In this document: positions 10,564 through 24,202 of the stretch, piece after piece
How the letters are laid out: each line of letters opens with the position of its first letter
Position numbering within the stretch: the first letter of the stretch is position 1
NCBI GenBank assembly: GCA_028551475.1
Contig: CM052358.1
Span: 11,577,938 to 11,641,937 of the forward strand
Direction of reading: 5' to 3'
DNA: 64,000 nt
Origin: Casuarina equisetifolia
Taxonomy: Eukaryota; Streptophyta; Magnoliopsida; Fagales; Casuarinaceae
The notes under the pieces: generated by a model
Told to the model about the DNA's origin: nothing
Seen by the model: only the letters and a program-made list of their open reading frames with translations
Databases searched by the model: none
Translations under genes and position numbers: made by a program

Positions 10564-13500
10564 CATGCAAGAATGCAAGTGGGGCAACCACTAAGAGCTT
10601 TAGTCTTTAGTTGCCTTCATATATGGGCCAAGAAAATGATAGAACATGGAGGGGGGAAACCCAAATTCAGCTCTTTCCCTCGAGAACAAATAAAGAGGAA
10701 ATGTAGGAGGAGATTAAAGCGGAAGAAGTTATATGCTGCCCCTCTTTATCTAGATAGATATCTTGTATAATACAAAAAAATCGTGCCAATTGGTGGGTGA
10801 ACACTTCTCCAGTAAAGCATCCCTCTTTTTGTCTCGTAGAGTGTCGGCGTATGAACGGCTCTGTTGAATCATATTTAAAGAGACAAGCAAAGTTGGACGA
10901 ACTCCTAGCTTTTATTAACTTGTAAGAGCATCGTGCAGATGGATTATTAGAAGGCACAAAGATAGAAAGGGGTAAGAAATTCAACATTTTCTACATATGG
11001 ATAGCCACAGCAATGTCCTTAGTTGTGTGTCTCAGTTGTAGATTTTATTTCAGCCAGGAATGCTACAACAGATGTTCCTTGCATGCATGTCTTACTAGTA
11101 TAATAAAAATTTTAACTAAGCTAGCGGTCTCTTTAATTACGACCAAGACACAGTGTTAATTTTATTTTCAAATTTTACATGTTTAGGCATATTCTGGTAT
11201 AAAAAAACTGAGAAACTTTGTCAACCAACTAACTACGCCCGTCATCATCAATGCAGTTGTTTCTTATTCAAACGCGAAAGAATTGATTTTCAGGAGATCC
11301 GCCGCCCACCAACAACAGAAATTACAAACTAGTTGAGGCGCAATTGGACCATTAAAATATGTGTGGGCTAACAAAGTTCATGAGACTTCTGCATCTTCTA
11401 CTTGTTCTCTTAATACTCATAACTTGGTCAAAGAAGATTACTATATAGTTGTTATACATAGATTAATATAATTCAGTTTGGACGGCACAAAACTTGGCCA
11501 CACAAGTATGACCCCTTCAACACCCAGCTAGCGTTTAATTTTTTCCATACTTAGTTGTTAGATTTTGAAATAAAACAATTCTGGTCTACAGCCAAAACAA
11601 AGTGCTAGAAGAAACGTTGTACGTCATCAAGGATAAAGCTTTGACTTTTTTAATGGAGAATTTTTAACAGATTCAATGAGGACTAGCCTATGAGAGTTTG
11701 AATACTAATTTTGGATAACAATTATATAATATTTTCTTATCTGTCATAATATTAATCTTATTGTTTTGTCTGTTTTATTCTACACAAAAGTCAATGGCTA
11801 AGATCGAATTTGGTGATAAGCATTGTTTAAATAACAGAGTAAAATAGTCGCATTCATGAATGGGAATCGTTTCATTTGAAAAGATACAGAAGGAAATAGG
11901 AACAGAACATTTTTAATAATGTATTTGAACTATTTTTGTCCATTTCATTGACTATGAAATTTTATCCAATTACACTCTCTATTTTTCTTTTCTATCTCTT
12001 CCAACGATTCCTCTCACTGAACATTATCGTTTCCTTGCACCACAAATCCTAATCGGTCACCACCAACTTAAGAGGCTGATCACGTCGATCAAAGAATCAC
12101 CGGTCTGAGCTTTGCCTGTACGGCTATCCATTACCAGCTTTTGCTTGAGTTGCCATGCCTTTGGACGTCTCTCATCCCGTTCCTAATGGTCTCATGTCTC
12201 GTCTCTAACATATAAGGTCATAAAACCTTCACTCCAACTCGAGTTGTAGTCGAGCATTAGAGGGACAAAAATGGGATGAAAGGATCTTATTAGAAATGGA
12301 CAAGAAAGCGGCAAAGAGATCTGCAGGAAACTTGGAGAATTAAAGAAACTGATTAGAAAAATTGAGAAGTAACGAAGTTCGTATAAAGTGAAAATGAAGA
12401 GTGTAGAGACTTTATGATAACTTTCGGTTGAATAAATCAGGTTTATATAATTAGAGAACCGTCCAACTCTTTCTTTATTTAGTTGCTTAGTCATCTTTCA
12501 CTTTTGAGATTGCCTAATCAATTACTAAAAGGCTTTCAATTAAAATAATTGGATAAGTTCTCTCAAAAAGAAATCTATGACTCCAATGATTAAAGTGAAA
12601 GTAAGAAAGAAGAATCTTTCCCCTTTAAAAGGATTAGCTTGTCTTGTAGCAATGCTACCAAGAGAACATCCTCTTCTTACTTTGCTTTTCATCTTGCTCT
12701 TACCACTTTAGCATATTTTGTAGGTCAAGTCATTAGTGAATTTTAGATGAATTATATCATTTCACATGAACTATCTTTTTTGTCACTTAATGATAAAAAA
12801 TTTATTTTGTTGGCAAGCACGTGACTCAATTGGTAATCTATGCTACTTAGGACTAAGAGATCTAAAGTTTCACACATAAGTCTAACACACTTCATTTACA
12901 TAACAAAAATGATATAGAATTTTTCCTTTTATGATCGAACCTTATTCTAAAGGTTTTAAATCATTTTGCCTCATTTGTTGGAAAGTAAAAGAATTAATTT
13001 GGATTATAACTTCTTCATATGCATGTTAAGGGACAAAAGAAGCATTTAAGCTCTACATATTGCTAATTCTCAAATGCAGATACCTGTCTGGGGATCTTAT
13101 CTTGTTTGAAATCCAAAAACTTCTTCCGCCACAATCATAGCTAAATTGAAACTGTAATTACGAATATCAGAGCCAGTGATCTTTGTTGGGAAATACTCTA
13201 TGTATTCCTTATCTCCTAGTTTGGTTGACTTTGCCAACCTCCTCCGAAGAATCGTGTCCCACATTGTGCACGTGTTTTGCCAAATGGCCGTAGAATGAAA
13301 CCATGTTCACTACATGAAAAGCACCCTAAAGTCTGACCACTTCTCTTGCTATAGAGTAAATTGCGTGAGATGCCAAACTATTTGAGGATAGAGGCTGCTA
13401 AGTTTGAGATTGGGGGCTTTATGGTAGTGAAAAATTAAAACCGGAGAGCAAAGACCTTCGCCGAAAACAACAAGCTAAAACCTAAAAAAACCGAAACAAA

Positions 13501-13949
13501 TAATACAGTGCAAAGTTTGTCGTATTACTTGATGATGAATCATGTATAGAAGATCTTAATTCATACAAGTAGTCCTAGAACTAAAATTGGATGAAAATTT
13601 ACCATAAATATAGTGATTGATTGCAGCCCTAATTTCTACTATAGGCATTTTTTTAAAAAAGACTCATGGTGACCCTTCAAGCGGATGAAATTAGTAATAT
13701 TATTTGTGAATGTATTCAACTTAATATCCCTCTCAAGCTAAGGCTAAAAATGAACTATCAATTTTTCTTGCAATAATTTGAAACATACAAAAAATAATCC
13801 TTCGATGAATACATTTGGTTCATAAATGAGAAAAAATGAATGAAGAATTGTTGATTCATTATTCATTTCCAAATAAAATGAAAGCAATTTTGTCATACTT
13901 CATCTAGGTATGGAGTCAGTAGTTAGATTTAATGTCAAAAGGTTATTAC
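10564..13949. other. intergenic, no gene seen
   Basis: AT-rich DNA with short frames only. The longest, on the minus strand at 12192-12494, is hydrophobic low-complexity sequence and matches nothing. No splice-linked exon set, RNA gene or transposon boundary was recognised. Confidence 0.5.
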
Positions 13950-16660
13950 ACCAAAGAGTTAGAGAGATTTGGTGATGAGACACATAGATCTTGTAAAAGT
14001 GCTTTTATACAGATTATTTATGTGGTAGCATTGGTGAGAATTTTAGATTCAACCTTTGTATTAAAGCAAACTACTATTTGTTATTTACGTGAGCTCCATA
14101 AAATTAAATTGAAACCCAACAAGATAAAGAAGCCTTCAATTGATCAATGATTATTATGGTTTCCAACACATTTGGCATCAAAATAAGCATGGAGATCTCT
14201 GTGGGGGTCTGGGCAAAGATTATATCATGTGCTAATGTGGTAAAAAGAATGTGAAGTACTTGTTTAATAGCATACCAGTATGTTGTGGTAAATGTGTGCA
14301 TGAATTGACATATAATATTAATAGCATAGGCGATATTAGGTCGTGTTAATGTAAATTGTAGAACACTAACAATACTTCAATAGTAGGTGGGATCAAGCAT
14401 AGGTTCCCTATCATAAATAAATAAGGTTAGTGCGGTGGTACATGGGTGGATACATCAAAAATAATTTTCATTTTTACCCATTTCATAATGTCAAGGACTA
14501 ATTGTGCTTAATGTAATGTCAACCCTTTATTTATATTTTGAACTTCAATGCTTAAAAAATAATGGAGAGATATGAGATCCTTAATGGTAAATTCACTTTG
14601 AAGCATTGTTATTATATGAGACAATGGGATTGTGGAGAATAAATAATGAGGCATCAGCCCTTGATATTTGGAAACTCATATTTTGTAAAGAAGAGCTTAG
14701 ACATTGATGTTAGGCATGAAAAGGTTTGTTTTAAGCCATAAAGTGCAACATACATAATGAGAATGTAAAGGGTTAATGAACCCTTATGATTGAGACATAA
14801 AAACATCTTCATCAAGTTGTCCATGAAAAAAAAACATTTTTGGCATTTATTTAACAGGAGGTCCATCCTTTGGAATACACCAGTTCCATAACTATCCTAA
14901 CTATTATAGGTTTTACAATAGGATTATAAGGTTTCCAAGTAATTAATGCTGGGACATTAGTAAAAACCTTTAGCAATTAAACATTCTTTATATCTCTCCA
15001 AAGATCTATCTTATTGAAACTTGACTTTATACACCCTTTTGTACCTAATTAGTATTGTTTTGGTTGTAAGAGGGACCAATTTTCACATCTGATTTTTTAT
15101 AAGGGTGGTGTAATCTTTCGTCATTGTAGCATGCCATTAAAGGTGTTTGGCTCCTTTTATGCAACATGTGGGTTCTAAGTGCTCTTTAACAAAATGAAAT
15201 TATGGCATAATTGTGATTGTGAGTTAGCATTGACATGAAAATTTTCCTTTTTCTAGACAAGTGACCATAAGGTGTGATAATTGCTAGGGTTGGAGGAGGT
15301 TTTCTGTTTATGGTACTACTAGGTTACGTGATTGTGTTTAGGTTGCAACAATTGTAATTGGAGAGTGTTGGAATTGAAATGGTATTGGAAATTTTATTTG
15401 AATATTAGTATTTAATACCATGGTAGGTTCTAGAGGTTGGTGGTAAGGGTAAAATTATGTGAAGAACAATATATATTTTCTTGGTTGCTAGACATAAACA
15501 TATGTAACCTTTGTATCCCAAGGGATAGCTTAGAAAGCACACAATGGAAACCATGGTAGAAGTTTGTTTTGTGTATATGAATGAAGATAGGGATAAATTA
15601 GACAACTAAATGTCTATAAATGATAAATAAATGGTGATTTGTTAAACAATTTTTGCTAGGGAGACTAGTTATTTAACACTACCATAGGCAACTATTTATT
15701 ATAAAGGTCATTGTTTCAAAAGCAAAGTTCCAAAAATGTAATGGAACTTTAGCCTATGTAAATTTTGAAAACTCAGTTTTGATTGTATGTCAATGTTTTT
15801 GTTTTCTAAACCCATTTGGAAAAGGGGCATATGGACTTGAGATTTGTTGGTGGATGCCCATTTATGTTATTAAGTGGTAGAAAGGTGTAGATAATCCTTA
15901 AGGATGTTTGGTTTTCTACAAACTTGGAGAAAACAATGAATATTTTTGAGAAATTGATCTCATGATTGTGAAGGATAAAGTCGTCTAAACTTGAAAAAAT
16001 CATCAACAAAGCCAAATATAGTATTTATTTTCACAAGACAATGTTAAAAGAGATGACCTTTAAATATCAAAATAGACTAAGTCTAGGGTTTCATGGTACA
16101 TGATCGGTGGGGAAATGGTATTGGCATTTACTTTTGCTCAAATTATATGCTAAGTAGGATGATGGTGATTGTCCTAAGAATGGAGTCACTATGGATTGAA
16201 GCAACAATATTATTGATTTACAGGTTGCATTGCCTAAGCAATAATGCCAACCAACCAATTTATTTGTGGTTGTCATGTTAATGGTTGCAATTGGTAGCCC
16301 AATTGCATGAGGTGATATAGTCCTCGATCAATTGTACCTTTTAAAAGGTTTGGCCTATACTTAAGTTTTGTCCAATACAAAAATTTATATGGTGCAAAAA
16401 AGCATAGTTATATCTCGTGTAGACTTTAAAAGAGATAAAAGAATTTTTAAATATTTTTAGTACAACCATAACATTGAAAATATTAAATTTATTTTTGTTT
16501 TTCATTTTTACATGTATGGATAATTAAGAGGCTAACATTGTCATTGATGGTGATGTGTTGAATTCTATAAGTATGAACGTAGATTATCAAAGTCTAAGGC
16601 ATTAACCATTATATGAATGGTGGCCCCAGAGTCCAAGAACTACGGTAAGTCCATAAAGAT
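13950..16660 (-). mobile_element. heavily decayed Ty1/copia remnant
   Basis: Broken pieces of a copia polyprotein appear in the right order on the minus strand. At about 16590-16640 is a protease-like DSGAT site. At about 16270-16340 is a LLKGTIDRGLY-like stretch and at 16091-16276 a WHYCLGNA segment (the GAG-pre-integrase His/Cys region). At 15405-15605 is YPLGYKGYICLCLATKK (end of integrase). At 14654-14866 is ALYGLKQ (reverse transcriptase), and at 14104-14301 a QFMHTFTTTYW-like stretch leading to RNase H. Frames shift repeatedly and stops are frequent. No LTR pair was found. It is much older than the element at 5.3-10.6 kb and clearly inactive. Confidence 0.85.
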
Positions 16661-19600
16661 TTAAGCTCCTTTAATCTCAATAGTAACAAAGTATTTAATG
16701 ATCAATATATAGAAAAATTTTAGATGATAAAAACATTTATTTACATTAGAAATGACTAAGTTAATTTAAAAACTTGTTAACAACGTTGGTTTGTTTAAGG
16801 AATGAAAAATAAAGTCGACCTATATTCAAGATCATCATAAGCCTGAGCATAAATAGTATTCAAAACAAAATAAAATAAAATAAGTTTTAGTTTATGATAC
16901 TAAGCTTCACTCAACTTGATCATAGACTTAAAAGATGATATTAAAGGCTTTACTTGATTTAGTTCTAGAGTTCACAAAGTAAGTAGCGTGGTCTTGGATT
17001 GGAAAGCATAGAATGGAAACTAGAGTTTGTTTGCAAATTTAGGGCATTTTTTGACTTGGATGTGCGGAATGGTGCATTTTGTAGGCAATTTGTTGAAGTA
17101 TATTTAGTTGTAAATCGATACTTTTTGAGTTATGCTTGCCCTATGTTTTTTGGAGAAAAATTATTTGTTGAAAACATTATTTATTGTATTTAGTTTAAAC
17201 TTTAAAAATAATATCATTTTTTGTTTGGTTAGTACAAGAAGTTCAAAATTAAGTTAAATTTATCACTTACTATCAATATATTTGCCATCAATAAAAGTAA
17301 AAATAAAAAATCCCTCGAGAGCATAGAGGAGAACAGAAACCTAAAGAGAGAGAATATGCTTTAATGTTCTCTAAGAGTATTAGAATTCTTCAAACAGTAT
17401 TTGACCAATGATTAATAACATGTAGGAATATGTTCTTTACTTAGCAGTTCAAGTGGAATTCCTGGGAAATTCCACATAAAGAGCTAGGTTTCGAGACTCT
17501 CCAACCGTCTCAACTTCGCTTAGTAAAAGAAACAAAAATATGGCCCACATGCTCACATAAGAAAAAATTGAGGATTAATCCATAGAATAAAAGTTTTCAT
17601 TTTGAAAAGGTATACCCAATCACGCAGAACAATTACTTCTTCAAGTTTCCAAAAGAGGTCTTTACAAATGAAAAAATTTAGCGACGTCTAATAGAGGATA
17701 TTAAATTCCTAAGGCAGGATTAAGAAAATCGGTATGAAAGAGTTTCTTTCCTCTATTAGTATACCCTCATCCTTTTCCTTAGATTGATCAAGGTCGAAAC
17801 TCCTACCTTTTCGCCCAGGTATATTTTCATCATATGTCTATTACTCTCGTCTTAATTGCCCATTGCCCTTCTTTTGTCCATTCAACCCTTTAACTCCTCT
17901 AACCTCCTCCTTTCTCAGGCAGTCGAAACTTAATCCTTCCCATTTTTAAAAATAGATCCAAAATCTAATCCAAAGCTAGCTCAACACCATCTAATCTTTC
18001 TTAACCCTTCGTCCTCTGTCCTACCACTCCCCCTTCGCTCTCAATACATTTTTCCTATTTTCGTTTGAACCATGTACAGCAGCACGAGCTAAGAACGTAG
18101 ATTCCTTCCGGCACATGTTTCGACACTCCGGTTTCTCTAGACGGCCCTTTTCTCGTGTTTTTTCCCCTTTATTTTATTGCACAAGAGGCAATAGAAGCTT
18201 TTTACACAAGGGGCACCCTCTCTCTTGTTAATTGGATACCACATTTTTTGACCCCATCCCAGTAGTTCTTCCTACCATATCAAGTCTAGTCAACAACCCT
18301 TTATGTTTAAGCCGACTTTTGATGTATACGTGCCAGCCGCCCTATCTACCTCAAATGTTTCATTGCTGACCCCTATTCTCAATTATCGACCCCCAACCAC
18401 GGTCCAAATTATTAGTCTTCAACCCAAATCGCTTGATTGGAGTTTAGGCCAATATCCTTTATCACTTGTTCGTTGAGTGTGTTTTACTATTCTTCTTTTT
18501 TATTTATGTTTGTTTATGGTGCGTTTCAAAAACTTTCCTATAATATATTCACTTCGCCCAAAAATAAAGCAACCCTCTGTCTATTTAGGTATTATACTCT
18601 ACCCCGTCTATTCTTGGAAGATTAAGTACGCCCTTGGCTCTCTTATTCTTTCCTAAGCGATTTAATTCCAAAATTTCATTAGATTCAAAAATATAGATTA
18701 CAGCATCATCTTGTCAGCGTCACATGCTTTACGATTAAACTTGAAAGTAATATCTGAGAGCAAAAGACTACCTAACTTTATTGTAGAAATATTCTCTGTA
18801 GTTACTTTGATGGGACAGCTTAGCTGTAAGATATATGAAATCAAAACAGTCCCTGTCACTTTATTCACAAAGGTTTAAAATATATATGCATCTATTATTC
18901 CTTAATTTTTATAGTAAAAATCCTAAGGCTTCCCAGAAAATGAACATGCTTGTTAAAGTTCAACACACCTGTCAATTTCTCCCGGTAAAATTTTATGAAC
19001 TATTCCCTTTGAAATGAGTTATCACTTTTTAACGTATCTTGGATTACTTTTCCAGTAGCAAGTCCACTGAAGCTTCTAGATGCTTAATATAATAATGTAA
19101 TGTAATGCACTGAAAAGATCAAATCAATTCAATGGAGAATCATGAAGCTGTTCCTTTTTCTTTGTACTTTTCTTCTCTAACTTTTCTCTTGTTTTGCATG
19201 AACTTGATATTTATGAAAGATAAAGAATTAATATACTATACACGAGGAACTTTACAAAAGGTACTACTTGCAACCAGAAGTGTATTGCTCATGTCTTGTA
19301 CATTGATCATTTAAAGGCACCTTTTTTTTTTCCCCCTTGAAGCCAGACAAGTTTTCCAGGCTACACTTGGTGATACACGTTTCGGTTATTCTAGAGATTG
19401 GTTTTCTGGATGATTCATGCGTGTTAACGGAAACAAAAATCTCAAGAAAATATTCCGCAGTGACTTCTGTTACGTGGCTTTCTATTTTATGATTTGACGG
19501 CCTAAAGCACAATTCCAAGTTGCCATCGCGTACACGACAAAATAAGCTTCACACAAAGATGTCAATGTAAGAGACTCATCATAATTAAGGTATGGCCTGA

Positions 19601-20313
19601 GTTCAATTTTATGCTTATTGTGGGCAAAAAAGCACGGATAAGATCAACAAGGAGTCAAGAAGTCAAGAAGTGTTTCCAGGCACCGGCACATTAAATGTTC
19701 CTCTTATAGGTTTTAATTTCGTAGGTTTAGACAGGAAAAAATAATTTCATTGCCAATTCCTGGTCAGCTTCTAAGTTTTGATGGTTCAGGCAAAAAAAAA
19801 GAGAACTTCCTTGATGAAGTCTTTCTAGAAACTAAACAAATGTTGCAGAAAATCAAGTAATGGACGCAGCCTTGTTAAAAGGTTAAAGAGTACATAAAAG
19901 GTTTAGATGAACACAAAACTTATGACAGAAGGGAAGAACCCGAGAATATAGATGGGTAAGTGGATCCATTACCCCGTTAGTTTAATGGCCAACCCCCACA
20001 TGTGCTTACAAGAAAATGTAAGTAATGCAAGCATACGCTGGAGTGAAACCTACCCTTTGTTTATTTTCACGGAGTAGTCCTCTTTACAAGAAAGTGTAAA
20101 GACAAAAGTGGGTAGAGAATCTGCCCCCATGCGTTTATTGAACTGGGTGACTGATAGCCAATGTCCTTTAACATTATGTCTCACCAAGAAGAAAAAGCTA
20201 CAACCAATGAAGCGCCTCTTTTTATGCGCTCACATTTATGTCTCGTGAAACATAAATGCAACTTACAACAATGTTGCCTCTTCTTTTCCTGGTTTTCACG
20301 AAGGGACGTGAGG
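16661..20313. other. intergenic, with a pyrimidine-biased stretch
   Basis: No gene recognised. From about 17780 to 18660 the plus strand is strongly pyrimidine-rich (many C/T runs) and then returns to normal. This could be part of an LTR or leader of an unrecognised element on the minus strand. The short frames at 16999-17193, 18437-18625 and 19132-19314 match nothing. Confidence 0.45.
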
Positions 20314-20505
20314 CATATTCTTTTCTAAAAGAATGGGAAAAAGGGTGAATTCATTCAGTGCCACTGCTATTGACAGAAAGCATAGATTTGATGCTCATGA
20401 TGTCCATATTCTTTTCTGAAACAATGGGAAAAGTCAAAGGCACCCAAGGGTGAATTCATTCAGTGCCACTGCTACTGACAGAAAGCATAGATTTGATGCC
20501 CATGA
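20314..20505. repeat. imperfect tandem duplication, about 90-100 bp
   Basis: The unit beginning catattcttttct at 20314 recurs at 20405. Both run through a shared stretch around gaattcattcagtgccactg and end in gatgctcatga / gatgcccatga. The second copy carries about 14 extra bases (gtcaaaggcaccc region). No coding content. Confidence 0.85.
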
Positions 20506-23500
20506 GTCCTCCAGTTGACGTAGGCCTTGAAAGCTTGTTATAGGTTGCGCATGGTCCAATAAGGGACGTGGGTATCATGTCCTTGTGTGCCGACCATTTC
20601 TGTATCATTCTTGACTTTAATCTTTGCTAAGTATTCTGATTCTTTAATGCAGTCGATGTTTATTACATGTCTCAACTCATGCAACTAGCAAAAGTTGTTA
20701 TATTTTATTCTTGACAAGCCACAAGTTCTAACCTTTTTTACTCAACCAAGAATTGGCAGCATTCAAAAGCCGATGAGAAAGAGGAAACATAAAAAATAAA
20801 TAAATAGATAAATAGCTTTTCTTGGGTACCGTCCAATGCTTTTCTTTCCTTTTGTTTTTTTTTCTTTTAAGGGATAGACCAATAATTGAGTCACGAACTT
20901 CATATAAGCCACTGTCCTAACAATTAAAGTTCTATACCAATAGCTGTGACCGTGTGGACCGAGCACAAAGCACCAAGAGTTAGATAAGCAATTGGCAATT
21001 AAATTGCCAATTAAATTGTTGGCGAGAGAATGCAAAATTTCTTTTACTGTTTGCTAATGTACTATAGCGGGGGCATACATAGATTAACACATCATAATCA
21101 CCAAGTAGGCAGTATTAGGTCTTATCACTATAAGATATTGCTCTCCTCCCTCTATACTTTAATAAATCATAAGACTTGGACGCGCTCCCCACCATGTGCT
21201 ACCAAAGGTTCGCAGTTGATGCATCGAGTTTGATCTAATGGAGCCTCTCCCATGGAGGTTTTTTTTTTTTTTTTTTTTACTTTTTATACACTTATCCAAA
21301 CTTACAAATCTACATATCAAATTTAGATTAAAAAATCTCATCATCTACTTTTAATTAAACCAAATACTTATGGACCTCATGATAGCTTTGGTAAGAATTT
21401 CTTGTACAAATATTTTCTAATGGAGAAGTCCTTTACGGGTGCTTTGAACTTCAATCTCGAAAGATAATGTAAAAAAACAAGAACTTTAATTAAGAGCTCT
21501 TAAAAAAGATATGTGGTAAGATCAGGATCAGTGTCGAGAAAGAGTCGGTGAGAACGAGGTACAAGGTTTATTACCATATGTGTAATCCAAAATGGTCGGT
21601 CTTGATGGCTTAGAAACAATTCACAAAAAGTTGATGCATGACATGCTGTCCACATCATAGCCTCCCATCCAGTTCCTTTCCCTTCAATCCTACGACGTCC
21701 AAAAGTTGCGTGTCTAAGAGTCTCGTCGGTCACTTCGTCGATGCCAAAACATCTACGTCAACGTTTTAGCCCGAGGCTACCGACAATTTCGACGACGTTG
21801 AAATTAATTTGACTCTCATTTTTATTAATAAGGATTAAATCTATAACTAAAAAATTTATTAGATCTATAATGCTAAAGTACTATTTTTTAACCTTTAAAG
21901 TGGGAATTAATTTTTTTTTTTGGTTTTTTATGTACACCAATTGCAATAATTGATATTGCCAGGAAGTTCTCAAAGTCTTGCATTTGTCGTCTAAATATTT
22001 TAAAGCCACCAATCAGGCTTAGCGTTAACATTAAGGGCAACATAGTACTGAGCTGCGTTGTAATTGACACGACAGGTTTCTGCCAGGCCAATCGCTTAGC
22101 TTTCTTGTAAACATGGACAGGGCAATGGAGGAAAACCGGTCCCCCCACGTTGAGATACTAATATTCACTTCGACAGGACGGAAGCATTTTCTTTTCATTT
22201 TGTTTCGGGCGCCAGGTGTTTTAGATTATTTAAAATAAAATAAAAAATCAAATCTTCTTCTTAAAATCAATCATTGCCGGAAAAGGAAATTTTTACAAGG
22301 TGTCAAGTTAAAACATTATTAATAAAAATTATTAGTTTTAATACACTTCCTCACTCTTTACAATGTTGAAAAATTATAAAGGTTCGATTTACATATACGA
22401 TTAAATTAAAGGAATTCAATTTGCAAATGATAAAGGCGCTAGCATTTAAATATAGACTCTAAGACTATATTTGAAAAAGTTATATCATGCCTTAAAGTTG
22501 ACAATTTAAAAATGAAAATATTTGAATATATAACAAACCAAGATACTAATGGTAGAAGATGATCACTGCTTCTAGCACAACTAAAGTCAAAAAATGAGTA
22601 CAAACCTTAATAATAAAATTTAGACCCTAATGTAAAGTTCAATATCAAGGTTTTATTATTATAAAGCACTGATCTGTTCTAAATATGTTCAAGTCCATTA
22701 AAGTGTAGTATCATAATTTAAAAAAAAAAAACCATCCCTCTATTAATTTTGATATTTCAAGGAAAAAAAAACTTTGTTGTAAAAATGGAAGTTTTTGAAG
22801 AGATTCTATCTTTTGAAATAAAAATGTAGAGATTTATAGAACTTTTCTCCTTAAATTAAATGCAAATCAAATAGATGGAAACTATAACATCGACATGAAT
22901 TTTCAAGTGAAGTAGAGATAAGCTAGAAACTTTCATTACATCAATTGACTGTTCATACGAGACAACATTATAAAAAGCTAACACTTCCAAATGCCATAAT
23001 GATTGTGGCAATGACCATTATGCAAGTTGGATTACGAACTACAGACCAATGAAACAGAAACACTTCAAAGCTCCTTAGTTTGGCAACATCAAAACATTAA
23101 TCTACCCCCAAAAGCGTTTTGTGGGGTGGGGAGTAAACAGGAACCAATGATCGTTCGTTGTGTGTGGATTTTGTGCACGAATACCTTATTAGATACCTAG
23201 TCAAAGTATCTACAAAGTCCGAAACCGAGGTAGGGGGAAAAAGAAACGCCCACCGACACCTCCCCTTAGATGGAATTTAAGGTTCCATATTGAAAGCGAC
23301 TAGTCCATTCACTCATGAGGCAACGTAAGCCCCAGTTATACAACATTATCATAAATTGCTTGGCCATAATTACAAGAAAAAAGAAATTAATATCCATCGA
23401 TTTTGCTTATTAAGTCCTGTATTTTATTTGCTAACAATTTTAGGCGTCAAAGCTGCAAAACAGGCTTTTCCTTGCTGGAAAAGCCATAAAAACGAAAGGT

Positions 23501-24200
23501 GTGTCATACTTTGTGACAAAGTTTCGCGCGTTTAAGCTGTTTGTTTTATGAATCAAAGTTGTATGTCTACATAAAGGCAGTTGTGAATCATGTACTATAC
23601 ATATGTTCATATGTAAACTTCTCTCCTATTGTTGTTACTTTGTTAGTCGATCTCCTCCCAATACAAACTATAGTTATTCTCCGATTAGAAAACTTATGGA
23701 AATTGAACTGGATATTCCTTGTTTGGTAATTTGAGGACCCCAACAAGGAAATATTATTGTCCCTCATCGATGTTTAAAAATATCTTAAACAGCTTAGCAA
23801 AAAGGTTCAACTAAATACTAGAAATGCACCTCAAGTTTTAGTATGTATTACTGAACTTCATGTTTTTCAATCTAGAACAATCGTCCATCTTTAACATTAT
23901 TAAGATGTTCTTTTTCTTTCAAGCACGTGTTCAAGGTGATAGCAAAATCACTGGTTTATGCTTGTAATTCTAGATCATCCATCTTTTCCTCTTGTGACCG
24001 TCGAAGAGACGACAATCACGAAGTTCCGTGACAACAAAAAAGACGTGATTGCAGGTCATTCATGGTGGGGTAAAGTTTTTCACATCGATCTTGGAAAAGG
24101 GAAAATCATAGTCGCTTTATCTGGTAACGGGCACACGTGGAACAATTACAAAGAAGAATGGGGTCCATACGAGTAATTTGCATTACACGTATGTCCGTAC
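20506..24200. other. intergenic, two unassigned short frames
   Basis: Mostly AT-rich and gene-free, with a run of 20 T at 21259-21278. Two frames look more protein-like than their surroundings but match no family I know. One is on the minus strand at 21500-21733 (77 codons, Trp/His/Arg-rich, beginning MTDETLRHATFGRRR). The other is on the plus strand at 23958-24176 (72 codons, including GHSWWGKVFHIDLGKG). Either could be an exon relic; neither has supporting context. Confidence 0.4.
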
Positions 24201-24202
24201 CC

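Noticed and set aside
12830..12890. tRNA-like wording (actcaattggtaatc)
   Set aside because: Resembles an A-box only; no B-box or acceptor stem follows.
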